A stretch of DNA of 64,000 bases from Thioalkalivibrio sp. HK1 (GCA_000583135.1 JFBG01000019.1:62001-126000); one strand, 5' to 3'. Numbered from the stretch's first letter, positions 26,676-37,262 are shown. A program made the numbers and translations. The notes: generated by a model from the letters alone, not told the origin.

Positions 26676-28085
26676 CTAGCCGAGCATGCTTCGAACATCG
26701 CTCAGTCGACCGTTGACGGCGGCGGCGGCGGCCATCTCCGGGCTGACCAAGTGGGTGCGGGCGCCGCGGCCTTGTCGGCCCTCGAAATTGCGATTGGAGG
26801 TGGAGGCGCACCGCTTTCCGGCTCCGACCCGATCCGGATTCATCCCCAGACACATCGAGCAGCCGGATTCTCGCCATTGAAAACCCGCCTCGATGAAGAT
26901 CCGATCCAATCCCTCGTGCTCCGCCTGCTTTTTGATGAGGCTCGATCCGGGGGATACCATCGCCTCGACTCGATCCGCCACCTTCCGACCCTTGATAACG
27001 GCGGCGGCGGCTCGCAGATCCTCGATGCGGCTGTTGGTACACGAGCCGATGAAGACATTATCGACAGGGATGTCGCACATCCTCGTTCCCGGGACGAGCC
27101 CCATGTATTCAAGGGCTCTTCGCATCGAGGTGCGACGCGCCTCGTCGGGGGCGGTTGCCGGATCCGGAACCGTGCCGGTGATCGGCACCACATCCTCGGG
27201 GCTCGTGCCCCACGTTACTTGCGGAGCGATCTCGTCGGCATCGATTCGCACTTCCCGATCGTAATGAGCCCCTTCGTCGGAAACGAGTGTTTGCCACATC
27301 GCAAGGGCTTGCGTCCATCGCTCGCCCTTGGGGGCCAAGGGTCGGCCTTCGAGGTAAGCGAAGGTTTTTTCATCGGGGGCGATCAGCCCCGCCCGGGCTC
27401 CGGCTTCGATGGTCATGTTGCTGATCGTCATCCGGCCTTCGATGGAAAGATCGGAGATGGCGCTGCCGGTATATTCGATGACGTGCCCCGTCCCCCCGGC
27501 GGTGCCGATGCGACCGATGATCGCAAGGATCAGATCCTTGGCGGTGCAGCCGAAGGGCAAGGAGCCTGTCACCTCCACCCGCATATTTTTCGGGCGAGCA
27601 CAGCGCAGCGTTTGGGTTGCCAGGACGTGCTCGCCTTCGGAAGTGCCGATGCCGAAAGCCAGAGCCCCGAAGGCTCCGTGGGTTGCGGTATGGCTGTCGC
27701 AGCAGACCACGGTGGTCCCAGGCAAGGTGAAACCCTGCTCCGGACCGATGACATGGACGATCCCCTGACGAGGGTCGTCCATATCGAAGACATCGACGCC
27801 GAACTCCCGGCAGTTTCGGATCAGGGTTTCGACTTGGAGGCGGGATTCGGGATCGGCGATGCCCAGACTGCGGTCGGTGGTGGGGACATTATGGTCCGCC
27901 ACCGCCAAGGTGGCATCGGGCCGTCGCACTCCTCTCTTGGCCAGTCGCAATCCCTCGAAGGCCTGAGGGGAAAGGACTTCGTGCAGAAGGTGGCGGTCGA
28001 TGTAGAGGATATGGATACCGTCGTCTTGGCGTTCGACGATATGGCGATCCCAGATTTTATCGAAGAGGGTGCGCAAGGCGGGCAT
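26676..28085 (-). CDS. leuC: 3-isopropylmalate dehydratase large subunit, second (downstream) paralogue
   Basis: 469 residues from the ATG at 28085 ([15 protein letters not shown] start). It isomerises 2- to 3-isopropylmalate with LeuD in leucine synthesis, and carries a [4Fe-4S] cluster whose ligands are seen in FIGSCTNSR and GCSMCLGMN. Two otherwise conserved positions differ from the upstream paralogue: [10 protein letters not shown] is [10 protein letters not shown], and GTSEVEHV is GTSEGEHV. It lies 85 bp downstream of leuD, giving the order leuC-leuD-leuC. It may be a diverged isozyme, a hydro-lyase with changed substrate range, or a copy losing function. Confidence 0.88.
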   Translation of the reverse strand: MPALRTLFDKIWDRHIVERQDDGIHILYIDRHLLHEVLSPQAFEGLRLAKRGVRRPDATLAVADHNVPTTDRSLGIADPESRLQVETLIRNCREFGVDVFDMDDPRQGIVHVIGPEQGFTLPGTTVVCCDSHTATHGAFGALAFGIGTSEGEHVLATQTLRCARPKNMRVEVTGSLPFGCTAKDLILAIIGRIGTAGGTGHVIEYTGSAISDLSIEGRMTISNMTIEAGARAGLIAPDEKTFAYLEGRPLAPKGERWTQALAMWQTLVSDEGAHYDREVRIDADEIAPQVTWGTSPEDVVPITGTVPDPATAPDEARRTSMRRALEYMGLVPGTRMCDIPVDNVFIGSCTNSRIEDLRAAAAVIKGRKVADRVEAMVSPGSSLIKKQAEHEGLDRIFIEAGFQWRESGCSMCLGMNPDRVGAGKRCASTSNRNFEGRQGRGARTHLVSPEMAAAAAVNGRLSDVRSMLG

Positions 28086-28170
28086 GGATTGCATCCTCGA
28101 AAAAACGCAGGCCTTGGATGTGAAGCCAACCAAGGAAAGAGGGGAATTTCAAGTCCGATGGTCGGTTTTT

Positions 28171-28782
28171 TCAGCGATAGAGCCAAGGTTGCTCTTTGCG
28201 CTGCGCCGCTTCGAAGGCCTCGATTCGATCCATTTTCTGCATCGTCAGACCAATATCGTCAAGCCCCTTGAGGAGGCAGTCTCGCCGGAAGGCATCGATG
28301 GTGAAGCGAAGCGTCGCCCCGTTCGGGCGTTGGATCTCTTGGGTTTCCAAGTCGATCCCGAGCACCGGATTCTCGGGATCCTTGGCATCCATCATCAAGG
28401 CGTCGAGCGCTTCCTTGGCAACGGTAATCGGCAAGATACCGTTCTTGAAGCAGTTGTTGTAGAAGATATCGGCGAAGCTGGTCGAGATGATGCAGCGAAT
28501 GCCGAAATCGAGCAGGGCCCAGGGCGCATGCTCGCGCGATGAACCGCAGCCGAAATTATCCCCCGCCACCAGAATTTGCGCATCGCGCCAAGGCTTTTGG
28601 TTAAGGACGAACTCGGGCTTTTCGCTGCCGTCGGGCTCGAAGCGGAGTTCGTCGAAAAGCACCTTGCCAAGGCCGGTGCGCTCGATGGTGCGAAGATGGA
28701 GCTTGGGGATGATCTGATCGGTATCGACGTTGATGGCATCGATGGCGGCGGCGATGCCGCGAAGACGGATGAATTGTTCCAT
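28171..28782 (-). CDS. leuD: 3-isopropylmalate dehydratase small subunit
   Basis: 203 residues, normal for LeuD. Motifs are DTDQIIPK(L), [17 protein letters not shown] (substrate loop) and the swivelling-domain pattern [22 protein letters not shown]. It partners LeuC. There are two LeuC copies on either side and one LeuD, so the small subunit may serve both. No leuB or asd lies next to it in this window. Confidence 0.96.
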   Translation of the reverse strand: MEQFIRLRGIAAAIDAINVDTDQIIPKLHLRTIERTGLGKVLFDELRFEPDGSEKPEFVLNQKPWRDAQILVAGDNFGCGSSREHAPWALLDFGIRCIISTSFADIFYNNCFKNGILPITVAKEALDALMMDAKDPENPVLGIDLETQEIQRPNGATLRFTIDAFRRDCLLKGLDDIGLTMQKMDRIEAFEAAQRKEQPWLYR

Positions 28783-29050
28783 GGTTGGAATGTTCCGAAG
28801 CGGTGGGCGGGGAAAAAGGCATATCTGAAAAAGAAGGGATCGATCCCGACAAGGATTTCGGCAAGGAGGCTCGATTCGCTCCTCAATGCCCCGGCCTCGT
28901 CTCGCCCCCCGATGAAGCGGGATCGAAGCGATCGACTCGAGGAAATCGACTATCGGAATTCGATTTCCAAGGACTTGATTCGAAAGCCGGATCGAAGTCC
29001 CGATCGAAATCCGGAGGTCGAAGCGCCGACTCCCAAGGGTCGAGCCATTC

Positions 29051-30481
29051 TCACTTCGAGGGATTGGGCATCATTTCCCGGACATCGCTCAGCCGGCCGT
29101 TGATGGCGGCGGCGGCGGCCATCGCCGGGCTGACCAAGTGGGTGCGCCCGTCTCGACCTTGCCGCCCGACGAAGTTACGATTGGTGGTCGAGGCGCAGCG
29201 CTCGCCGGGTTCGAGCCGATCGTTGTTCATCGCAAGGCACATCGAGCATCCGGGCTCTCGCCACTCGAAGCCCGCATCGATCAGGATATCGGCGATCCCC
29301 TCGCTTTCCGCTTGCTGTTTGACGAGCCCCGACCCGGGAACGACCATCGCCCGCACTCCGTGGGCGACCTTGCGCCCTCGGGCGACGGCGGCCACCTCGC
29401 GTAGATCCTCGATGCGGCCATTGGTGCACGATCCGATGAATATCCGATCGACGGCGATATCGCTCATCCTCGTCCCCGGGACGAGCCCCATATAGTCGAG
29501 GGAGCGCTGCATGCCGATTCGTTTTTCATCGCTGTCGGCCTCGTCGGGATCCGGTACCGTGCCGGTGATCGGCACCACATCCTCGGGGCTGGTCCCCCAA
29601 GTGGTCAGGGGCACGATATTGGAGACATCGAGGGTGATTTCCTTGGCGTAGCGTGCCCCCGGATCCGAGGGTAGGGTGCGCCAATAGGCGAGGGCTCGCT
29701 CCCACTGCTCGCCCTTCGGAGACATCGGGCGCCCCTTTAGATAAGCGAAGGTCTTTTCGTCGGGGGCGATCAACCCGGCCTTCGCTCCCGCTTCGATCGA
29801 CATATTGCTGACCGTCATCCGGCCCTCCATCGACAGCGATTCGATCGCAGGTCCGGCGTACTCGATGACATGCCCGGTGCCGCCGCCGGTGCCGATACGA
29901 GCGATGATGGCCATGATCAGATCTTTGGAGGTGCAGCCGAAGGGAAGATCGCCGTTGACCTCGATGCGCATCGCACGCGCCGGCGGTTGGATCAGGGTTT
30001 GGGTGGCGAGCACATGCTCGACCTCGGAGGTACCGATGCCGAAAGCCAGCGCCCCGAAGGCCCCGTGGGTAGCGGTATGGCTATCGCCGCAGACGATGGT
30101 GGTGCCGGGCAGGGTGAACCCTTGTTCGGGGCCGATGATATGAACGATCCCGTTGCGTGGATCGTTGAAATGGAAGAGTTCGATCCCGAACTCCTCGCAG
30201 TTGCGAATCAGAGTGTCGATCTGGAGTTTCGAATCGTCCTCGATCCCTTCGGCCTGATCGCCGGCCTTTCGATCGGTGGCGATATTGTGATCGATGACCG
30301 CGATGGTGGCGTCGGGGCGGCGCACCCGACGATTCGCCTGTCGCAGGCCCTCGTAAGGCTGGGGGGTCGTTACTTCGTGAGTCAGATGACGGTCGATATA
30401 GAGCAAACAGGTGCCGTCATCCTCGACCGAGACGATATGGGAATCCCGGATCTTCTCGAAAAGCGTGCGTGGTTTGCTCAT
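29051..30481 (-). CDS. leuC: 3-isopropylmalate dehydratase large subunit, first (upstream) paralogue
   Basis: 476 residues. It carries the canonical LeuC signatures [33 protein letters not shown], and the cluster cysteines in FIGSCTNGR and GCSMCLAMN. This is the more orthodox of the two copies and probably the housekeeping LeuC. It is separated from leuD by about 270 bp of sequence without a gene, longer than expected in a tight leuCD operon. The two LeuC copies are recognisably similar along their whole length but differ at many positions, so the duplication is not recent. Confidence 0.93.
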   Translation of the reverse strand: MSKPRTLFEKIRDSHIVSVEDDGTCLLYIDRHLTHEVTTPQPYEGLRQANRRVRRPDATIAVIDHNIATDRKAGDQAEGIEDDSKLQIDTLIRNCEEFGIELFHFNDPRNGIVHIIGPEQGFTLPGTTIVCGDSHTATHGAFGALAFGIGTSEVEHVLATQTLIQPPARAMRIEVNGDLPFGCTSKDLIMAIIARIGTGGGTGHVIEYAGPAIESLSMEGRMTVSNMSIEAGAKAGLIAPDEKTFAYLKGRPMSPKGEQWERALAYWRTLPSDPGARYAKEITLDVSNIVPLTTWGTSPEDVVPITGTVPDPDEADSDEKRIGMQRSLDYMGLVPGTRMSDIAVDRIFIGSCTNGRIEDLREVAAVARGRKVAHGVRAMVVPGSGLVKQQAESEGIADILIDAGFEWREPGCSMCLAMNNDRLEPGERCASTTNRNFVGRQGRDGRTHLVSPAMAAAAAINGRLSDVREMMPNPSK

Positions 30482-30591
30482 ACCCGATGCGATCGATCCG
30501 ATATATCTTCGCCGATGATGAAAGCCTGCCTTCTCGCCCGCCTTCCCGGGCGGAAAACGGCAAGCATCAGAAGGTCAAGAGAGGGGAGCGC

Positions 30592-30993
<402 letters not shown>

Positions 30994-31100
30994 TCATAAA
31001 ACGAAAAAACGGCAGGGGAATGTTTTTTTCGATCTTGTTTCGTATCTTTCGAAGGCTTGATTGAAGAAGTTTTGAAGATCACATCCGACCATCGGCTCGT

Positions 31101-31136
31101 CGAGTCGAGGGATGCTCGAATACATCCCTCGACTCG
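31101..31136. terminator. perfect 14-bp hairpin after the giant secreted-protein gene
   Basis: CGAGTCGAGGGATG (31101-31114) and its exact reverse complement (31123-31136) surround an 8-nt loop. The hairpin begins 18 bp past the stop of the minus-strand gene ending at 31155. It has no T-run on either side, so intrinsic termination is not certain; it could also be a mRNA 3'-protecting stem. Confidence 0.6.
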
Positions 31137-31154
31137 AACGAACTTATCCGACGA

Positions 31155-34100
31155 TCACTGAACCGGGGAGTCCCAGTTGACATCGGTGTTGTTGGTCAGA
31201 ATCCCGCCCGATCTCACCAGCATTTGCAGGGTTATCCTCGAGTTCTCGCGGACGAAAACCTCGCATGCAAGACGCCCGTTGTATTCCCCGCCCCAGTGCG
31301 ATTGGGGATCGAAGCCGGAGGGTTCGAGGATACTGGCAATATCCTGACCGTTGAGCACCGTCGTGCCGTGATAGGGAATGGGATCTTGTACATGTCCGAA
31401 CCAGCTCTCATCCCCGCTTTGGTTCGAGCATTCCAAAGAGATCCGGCACGTGTTGGTGGTATCCGGAAATTCGCAACGAATCCGGATGAAGGATCCATCG
31501 GCGGCGCTAAGAGGCGGGATGGCGTATGCCAACGCTTGGGCGCTGCCGCTGCGCTGATGGCCGATGATGACCGTGCGAGAGATCGGAGAGGAAGCGATAT
31601 CGGTGAAATCGGGGTGCAGGAAGTCGAGACCGGCACTCAAAGTCCAAGTATCGGCGAACTGCAGGTTGACCCCGCTTTTCGGGATGAAGAAGAACTCCCA
31701 TTTGCCGCTTGCCAACACGGTTTGCGAGAGCTCTCTCGAAAAGACTCCACCACCGGGCATCCTCACGATCGGAGCGCCTTGGGTGATCATGTTGCGCATG
31801 ACCAAGAATCCCTTGTTCTCCGATGGTTCGGGTGAAACCGCGATATTGATGGCATCGCCTCTGCGGAAGCCCATGATCTCGCCCCGAATGCCGATCGGCT
31901 CCACCCGGGGCTCGACCCGTTCGTTCGGCAGGCAGATATTGCCATTTTCCAAGGTGACGGGGTTGTTGATCGGATCGGCGAATTTATATTCGTAGTCGAC
32001 CTCTCCGACCCGAAGGGCGGTGATGACTTGGCTGGTCGAGGCGCCGACCAATCCACCCGGAACCGTGATGTCCACCACCGGCCCGCCACCGACGAGTCGG
32101 TCGGGATTGTCGGGATCGATGGCACCGCTCAAGTTTTCCTGACCGCCGCCGTTGTTGGTCGGCCCCAAAGACAGGCTGGCCACCGACATCGAGCGAGCGT
32201 AGATGCAGGGCTTGCCGCCGGAATGCCGATCGCTTAGACACTTGGATACGCTGCCCGATCCACCGGGGAAGTTGCCGGTGACGGCGATGACCGAGGCATC
32301 GATGGTGACGGTATCGTTGTCATTCAACAAACTGACCCCGGAAAGAGGCGGCAAGGTGAACTCCAAAAAGTCTCCCTTTGCCATCTTCACGTCATCGCCG
32401 TCGTTGATCTCGATGCCGTAGACCACGAAATCGCTTCCCGGGTTACCGCCCCTTTCCAAGCTGATATCGATGCCTTCGTTGACCGTTCCATCGAGCTTTT
32501 TGACTTTGGCATGATCCAATGTCATCGGAGCATTGAAAGTCCCGCCGTTGAGATTCAGGCTGACCTCACCACGGCTCAGCCCGGTGAAGGTGAGGCGGCT
32601 CGTGAGAACGAATCTCGGCATATCGTGCGGCGGCGGAATGATGACCCGGTCGCTCCCGTCGGTTCGGAAGATCTCGCGGGCATAGACGGTGCGGTTGACG
32701 ACACGCTGATCGAAGTTCGGACTCCCGTTATCGTCGCTGCAAAGGGCCGCTTGTTCGCCGGTAGCGAAATCGAACACTCTCAAGGTGAACTCGATTCTCA
32801 CCACCCCTTCGCCTTCCTCGGGGTGATCCGAGCCTCCCACCTCGTTGTCGTCGGCGACCGACGATCCTTCGTTGACAAAGCTGAACTCATCGTTGCTTTG
32901 TCGTTGATTGTCGTTGCCGGATGTGTTGGGATCGTTGCTGTCCAAACTCCACGTAGCGCCGTAGACCGGGGGTCGAGTCATGGCGTCGTCGTCCGTGCAG
33001 CTGACGCTGGCCTCGTTGTCATCGACGCAGGAGGTTTGATCGTCCTTGTAGACGAGGATGACCGTATGAGTTCCCACTTGGTTGGCGGTGAAAGCAGAGG
33101 AGGTCAAGGTCACCGACCCATCGTTTCCGACCGTATGGTCGAGGGAGAGGGAGTCTTGGGTGGACCCTTTTTCCGTCGACAGGCTGAAAAACGCACCGTT
33201 TTGCCCCGAAAGATCGGCGGCCAAGGGGTTGAGCGTATAGCGGTAGTCGCTCTTTTCGAAGGCGATCTGCGACTGATCTCCGGCCGGCAGGGAGAAACGA
33301 AATGGATTGATATCGAAGGCGAAATACTCCGAGATATCATCGGGGGAGGCATCGGTGAGCGACCCGCTACCGCATTGGAAGTAGATGGAAGTTTTCGTGC
33401 TGTATGAATGATCATCTTCCAAGCGGATGAGGAGCTCGGTGCCGGTCGTATTCATCCCCCAAACCGGATCGCTCGTATTCCGGTCACTCGATACCGGAAT
33501 GAAACGGTTGCTGTTTCCGGTCATGGCGTTATCCCGGATATAGAGCACTCCGCGCTTCACCGTTCCGCTGTTGCGAGCGTTGGCGAGGTAGAAATGCTTG
33601 ATTCCGCTCGTGCCACCGGAGATGATGTCGCAGAATTGATGCCTCGGAAAGCTCGTCGCCCCGGCGTTGGCAGGGTTGTAGCTGACGCTTTTCAGATAGA
33701 TGCTGTTGCCCACCAAGCTACCGTCCCCGGTGCCCAGACGGGTCGAAGGGATGGTAAGGGTGATGGTTTTCGTGATGACGGCATCCCTGACGGCAGGAGT
33801 GTCGTTAAGGTCCTGGCCGCTCGCATCGGTGGCGGAAACGGCATCAACGGATGCGGTGTCGTTGCTATGCGAGTAGTTGGGATGGCGGTTATTGGAGCTG
33901 ACGGTCGCACCGATAACGGCATTTTCCCACTGTTTGAGGGCGACATTGATGGTGAGATTTTCGTCGGTGAGTCCACCGGGGCACTGACCGATCAGGACAT
34001 TGTTATCCACCGAGAGATTCAATACCGCATCATCACCGCAATCCGTCAGCTGATCGAGCCCGGAAAAGGTCGTTTCGCTGCGAAGCCCGTTGACGTCGAT

Positions 34101-36086
34101 GTATTGAGAAAAATCGTGATGGACGGACCCTTTGAGGGTCAATGCCGGGATTTCCTCCACCGTCAGATCGCGCACGGTGATATTGAACTCCACCGATATC
34201 CGATCTTCCCCGTAATCACTCGAATCGAAGCACCAGATTTTGATCTTATCCCCGTTGCGGAAGGTATGGTCATCGTCGAGGCGAAAGATCAGATCGGTAT
34301 TGTTACCCGATGCATGCCTCGCAATAGTGCCGGATTGCGAGTTGGGGTTGGCGGTAATCGTGAACTGCCCTCCCGCTTCCATGCCGGAAGCGACCTGCTG
34401 GACGAAGTACGAGCCCCGCCGGTGTTGGCCGCCGCTTTGCCGATCGTCGGCCATGAAGAAGCCTTTGATATCCCGATGCTTGAATCCCGGTCCTCGCACC
34501 GAACACCTTTGGATATTCAGGTGGTTGTTGTCGGGATCGACCGCATTCGATCGCCTCGTGTAGGTGCCATCGCTTGCGTAGACCCCTTCCTCGTATTGGA
34601 TGTTATCGACGTAGATGCTCTTCTTGGTGGCGTTGACCAAGGCACCTTCGACACGGGCGACCTTGACCGCTTGTTGTTGCAGCTGAAGCCACTTCGTTGG
34701 GGGATTATTGGCCGTATCTACGATATTCGTATCGGTTCTATCACCCGGGGCCTTGCGAAATTCCGGGTTGTGGTTGGAGGGGTGCATATCGATCGTCACC
34801 AGACTATAAAAGGTCGAGTGTTCGATGATCGGATGATCCGATTCACCGACCTTGACCCCGGAGTTGGTGACGGTGAGGGCTCCGCTGCCGGCGACGTTGG
34901 TGATGATGAAGGTGGTCGCTCCGGTTACCGCCCCTTGGTTGTGATCGTGGAAAGCGTTGTAGACGGAATAAAGACCGGGAGGGCTTTTTCGGTAGTACGT
35001 GACCACGGCTTTCGCTACCGAGTTCGTATTATCGATGCTGAAACCGTTGAGCCCTTTGATATAGCGGGTACTTTGATGTTGGTCTCCGGCGGCCACGATC
35101 CTCCATTGGCCGTCGCCGATACCGACGCCTCTTTGATCGTCTGTCGGGTAAGTGACATCCACGGCCTTTGTGAAGTTGTTCGCCGAATCGTTATGGGAGA
35201 AAACGACCTCGTGGGCGGAAGAGGCTTCGAGCCGCTCACCGACTTGCACCATGATGGCCAAGACCCAGCTCGAGGGCTGATCGAGGTAGCAACGAAGCAC
35301 GAGCTTGTCGTCTTCTTGCCAGTCATGCCCATCATCCAAGCGGAATGCCAAATCCATCTCGCTGGTATTGCTGAATGCGAACAGCCCCTCGAATTGACCG
35401 TTGCCTCCGCCGGCGGCATTCCAGTCGAAACGCGCTCCTATGTCGGGATCGCTGCTATTGGGACGGGGACCCGAGATATAAAAGCGAGAGACTTTGCTTG
35501 CCTTGTTATTCCCCGCCGTCGTCGCGCTATCCCAAACGCAACTGGAAAAGGACTTGGCTTCGTTGAAGCCCGTCGGAGGGTTAGCGCTGGGGCGATCCGA
35601 TGAGGTGGATAGACTGACGACGCCATCTTTGACGTAGATGCCGTCCAGACCGCTGCCATCCCAGTGATTTTTTATGATGGTGCCCGTCGCCCGAACGCCC
35701 CAACCCCAGCCCCTATTTTGGACTGCGGGGTTGGGTGCTCGATCATCCGCCGTGGGAAAGGCATCGGCGAAGCCATAAGGCTGGCTTTTAGTGGAATCCG
35801 CACTATCATGATGATCGGTGACAGTGGAAGCCGAATGCGCGAAGGCCCCTTGCATGGCCAAGCAGCCCGCCGCCAGAATCGCCGAGTATCCGGAGATTCG
35901 AAGCCATCTCGTCGGCGTGCCGGATTGCCTCGAAGCGGGGGTGGATCGGACCTCGTTGTCTTGCGCAGATTGCGCATGCCAGGTTGCAGGCAGGCTCGGT
36001 GCAACGATGCCTCGTGCGAGCCCGGGGATTCTCATGCGGGAGATCCGGCGCAAGAACGAAAGAGGGAGCGAGATCAGGCTGGCCAT
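31155..36086 (-). CDS. giant secreted protein with three internal repeats and a four-cysteine C-terminal module
   Basis: 1,643 residues from the ATG at 36086 (AAGGAA 6 nt upstream; a GTG at 36092 is in frame). A long N-region precedes a signal-like hydrophobic stretch at about 65-85 (SAILAAGCLAMQGAFA). Three copies of a roughly 90-residue unit start with a Cys and end with L.FRLDD.H....DK....C: Cys pairs at about 183/266, 528/619 and 819/905. The third has RLEDDHS. Beta-rich, Asn/Asp/Gly-rich linkers separate them. The last 110 residues (Cys about 1538, 1547, 1553, 1608; end RSGGILTNN) match the paired modules in the protein at 19595-21931. It is probably exported. Function and family are not recognised. 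Confidence 0.78.
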   Translation of the reverse strand: MASLISLPLSFLRRISRMRIPGLARGIVAPSLPATWHAQSAQDNEVRSTPASRQSGTPTRWLRISGYSAILAAGCLAMQGAFAHSASTVTDHHDSADSTKSQPYGFADAFPTADDRAPNPAVQNRGWGWGVRATGTIIKNHWDGSGLDGIYVKDGVVSLSTSSDRPSANPPTGFNEAKSFSSCVWDSATTAGNNKASKVSRFYISGPRPNSSDPDIGARFDWNAAGGGNGQFEGLFAFSNTSEMDLAFRLDDGHDWQEDDKLVLRCYLDQPSSWVLAIMVQVGERLEASSAHEVVFSHNDSANNFTKAVDVTYPTDDQRGVGIGDGQWRIVAAGDQHQSTRYIKGLNGFSIDNTNSVAKAVVTYYRKSPPGLYSVYNAFHDHNQGAVTGATTFIITNVAGSGALTVTNSGVKVGESDHPIIEHSTFYSLVTIDMHPSNHNPEFRKAPGDRTDTNIVDTANNPPTKWLQLQQQAVKVARVEGALVNATKKSIYVDNIQYEEGVYASDGTYTRRSNAVDPDNNHLNIQRCSVRGPGFKHRDIKGFFMADDRQSGGQHRRGSYFVQQVASGMEAGGQFTITANPNSQSGTIARHASGNNTDLIFRLDDDHTFRNGDKIKIWCFDSSDYGEDRISVEFNITVRDLTVEEIPALTLKGSVHHDFSQYIDVNGLRSETTFSGLDQLTDCGDDAVLNLSVDNNVLIGQCPGGLTDENLTINVALKQWENAVIGATVSSNNRHPNYSHSNDTASVDAVSATDASGQDLNDTPAVRDAVITKTITLTIPSTRLGTGDGSLVGNSIYLKSVSYNPANAGATSFPRHQFCDIISGGTSGIKHFYLANARNSGTVKRGVLYIRDNAMTGNSNRFIPVSSDRNTSDPVWGMNTTGTELLIRLEDDHSYSTKTSIYFQCGSGSLTDASPDDISEYFAFDINPFRFSLPAGDQSQIAFEKSDYRYTLNPLAADLSGQNGAFFSLSTEKGSTQDSLSLDHTVGNDGSVTLTSSAFTANQVGTHTVILVYKDDQTSCVDDNEASVSCTDDDAMTRPPVYGATWSLDSNDPNTSGNDNQRQSNDEFSFVNEGSSVADDNEVGGSDHPEEGEGVVRIEFTLRVFDFATGEQAALCSDDNGSPNFDQRVVNRTVYAREIFRTDGSDRVIIPPPHDMPRFVLTSRLTFTGLSRGEVSLNLNGGTFNAPMTLDHAKVKKLDGTVNEGIDISLERGGNPGSDFVVYGIEINDGDDVKMAKGDFLEFTLPPLSGVSLLNDNDTVTIDASVIAVTGNFPGGSGSVSKCLSDRHSGGKPCIYARSMSVASLSLGPTNNGGGQENLSGAIDPDNPDRLVGGGPVVDITVPGGLVGASTSQVITALRVGEVDYEYKFADPINNPVTLENGNICLPNERVEPRVEPIGIRGEIMGFRRGDAINIAVSPEPSENKGFLVMRNMITQGAPIVRMPGGGVFSRELSQTVLASGKWEFFFIPKSGVNLQFADTWTLSAGLDFLHPDFTDIASSPISRTVIIGHQRSGSAQALAYAIPPLSAADGSFIRIRCEFPDTTNTCRISLECSNQSGDESWFGHVQDPIPYHGTTVLNGQDIASILEPSGFDPQSHWGGEYNGRLACEVFVRENSRITLQMLVRSGGILTNNTDVNWDSPVQ

Positions 36087-36227
36087 GGTCACTTCCTTGT
36101 CAGTATGGTACTAGCGGCCCGAGGGCCCGGCGGGTACGAGACGATGCGAATCAAGCGGGAGGCTTGCAAGGGATCATGACAGCTCTGCCAAAGCCGTGAT
36201 CGCTCCTTCCCTTAGGGGAGATTCGCT

Positions 36228-36243
36228 CGGAGGATCTCCTCCG
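36228..36243. promoter_or_regulatory. 16-bp perfect palindrome, possible operator
   Basis: CGGAGGATCTCCTCCG reads the same on both strands and lies about 140 bp upstream of the giant secreted-protein start. No known regulator is assigned. Confidence 0.4.
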
Positions 36244-36737
36244 ACGCCTCCTGTCAATCGGGTTATTCTAAACCAGAACCGGTCGATTTTACACTGTCAA
36301 TCGCATCCGGGTTTTCGCTCGTTTTTCATTGATCGAGGGTCTCGATCGTCGGTATTTTCATTTTTCCTTCGCTTTTTCTTCGATGATTCTTATCGAGCGG
36401 GATCATCTCGAAAGTGTCCGTTCGGCGCTATTTCGGTCGCCATCGCCTCCGCTTTTCGGATAGCGATCGAGCGATAAAGCCCGATCGACTTCGAAAACGC
36501 CTCGATTTTGTACCCCTAAATCGTATCCGATATCGTTTCGGATGGCCGAATCTTCAGGTCACCTCAAGCATCGAAGACGCATTGCGTCGGCATCGGCGGG
36601 TCGGTCCAAGCATTAATTATGATTTTTTTCGAGTCTCTTGCAGGTGTCAAAAATTTGATGGGCATCGCCTCGGGTATCGTTTTTCTTGACCGGCAGATGT
36701 GCGTTTTCGATTCCGGCGATGTATCGCAAGGCCGATG

Positions 36738-36766
36738 TGTCAATGACAAAGTCAGTGACAGTGTCA
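36738..36766. promoter_or_regulatory. cluster of TGTCA/TGACA inverted repeats, possible operator
   Basis: TGTCAATGACA (36738-36748) and TGACAGTGTCA (36756-36766) are two 5-1-5 inverted repeats 7 bp apart. On the minus strand they also form two TGTCA(C/T)TGAC direct repeats with 12-bp period. Confidence 0.4.
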
Positions 36767-37024
36767 AACGAACAATATGGCGGCGAAGCCCGAGGGCATC
36801 GATGCTCGCTTGGCAAGTTCGAAAACCGATGGAATACGAGTTCGTTTTTTACCACAAGCGACATCGTGGCGGAAGGCAAGGCTTTCTCTCGATGGATTCT
36901 CCCGATAGCCGAGTTGTCCACCGCTTGTGCGGTTTTTGCCCGAGATCGGTTTTTATCCCTATCGGCTTTTTTTCGTCGGGATTTTTTTGAAAAGACCCAT
37001 CGACCCCGGTCGTTTTCTTAAAAA

Positions 37025-37035
37025 GGGGGGGGGGG
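37025..37035. repeat. G11 homopolymer tract
   Basis: Eleven consecutive G after five A, in non-coding sequence downstream of secB. It is the longest homopolymer noticed in the window. A sequencing error in its length is possible. Confidence 0.85.
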
Positions 37036-37262
37036 AGTGGGTGAGGGGATGGGGGCGCGCCCGAAACGACCGAAGCCATCGCCGCCTAGCGGTGCTTGCG
37101 GGTTTTTGAAATCGCAAAGGGGGCGGAAAAGAGCCCGATAGCCGACAATTCGACGATCGAAAAAACCGCGTTGATTCGAGGTCGATATCGGGCGCACCGG
37201 GAGTCGAAGGCACTATTCGAAAGTGATATTCGAAGGTGATATCGTTGGAAACTATGCGGTAT

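Larger units (their letters stand above)
36087..37262. other. 1.2-kb stretch without a convincing gene
   Basis: Between the start of the giant secreted-protein gene and the secB stop. Several short open frames exist in all six frames, but none has homology-like features or a good ribosome-binding site. Recognisable contents are a 16-bp palindrome (36228-36243), a pair of CTGTCAATCG repeats (36251 and 36294), a cluster of TGTCA/TGACA inverted repeats (36738-36766) and an 11-base G run (37025-37035). It may hold promoters or an unrecognised RNA. Confidence 0.5.

Noticed and set aside
26751..28271. 506-codon open frame antisense to the downstream leuC
   Set aside because: Shadow of a clear LeuC; the antisense protein is repetitive and unconserved.
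33408..35603. 731-codon open frame antisense to the giant secreted protein
   Set aside because: The sense frame has a ribosome-binding site, a signal-like segment and internal repeats, and shares a module with another protein; the antisense frame has none of these.
36251..36303. Promoter for the giant secreted-protein gene from two TTGACA-like words
   Set aside because: Neither TTGACA on the minus strand has a plausible -10 at 16-19 bp.
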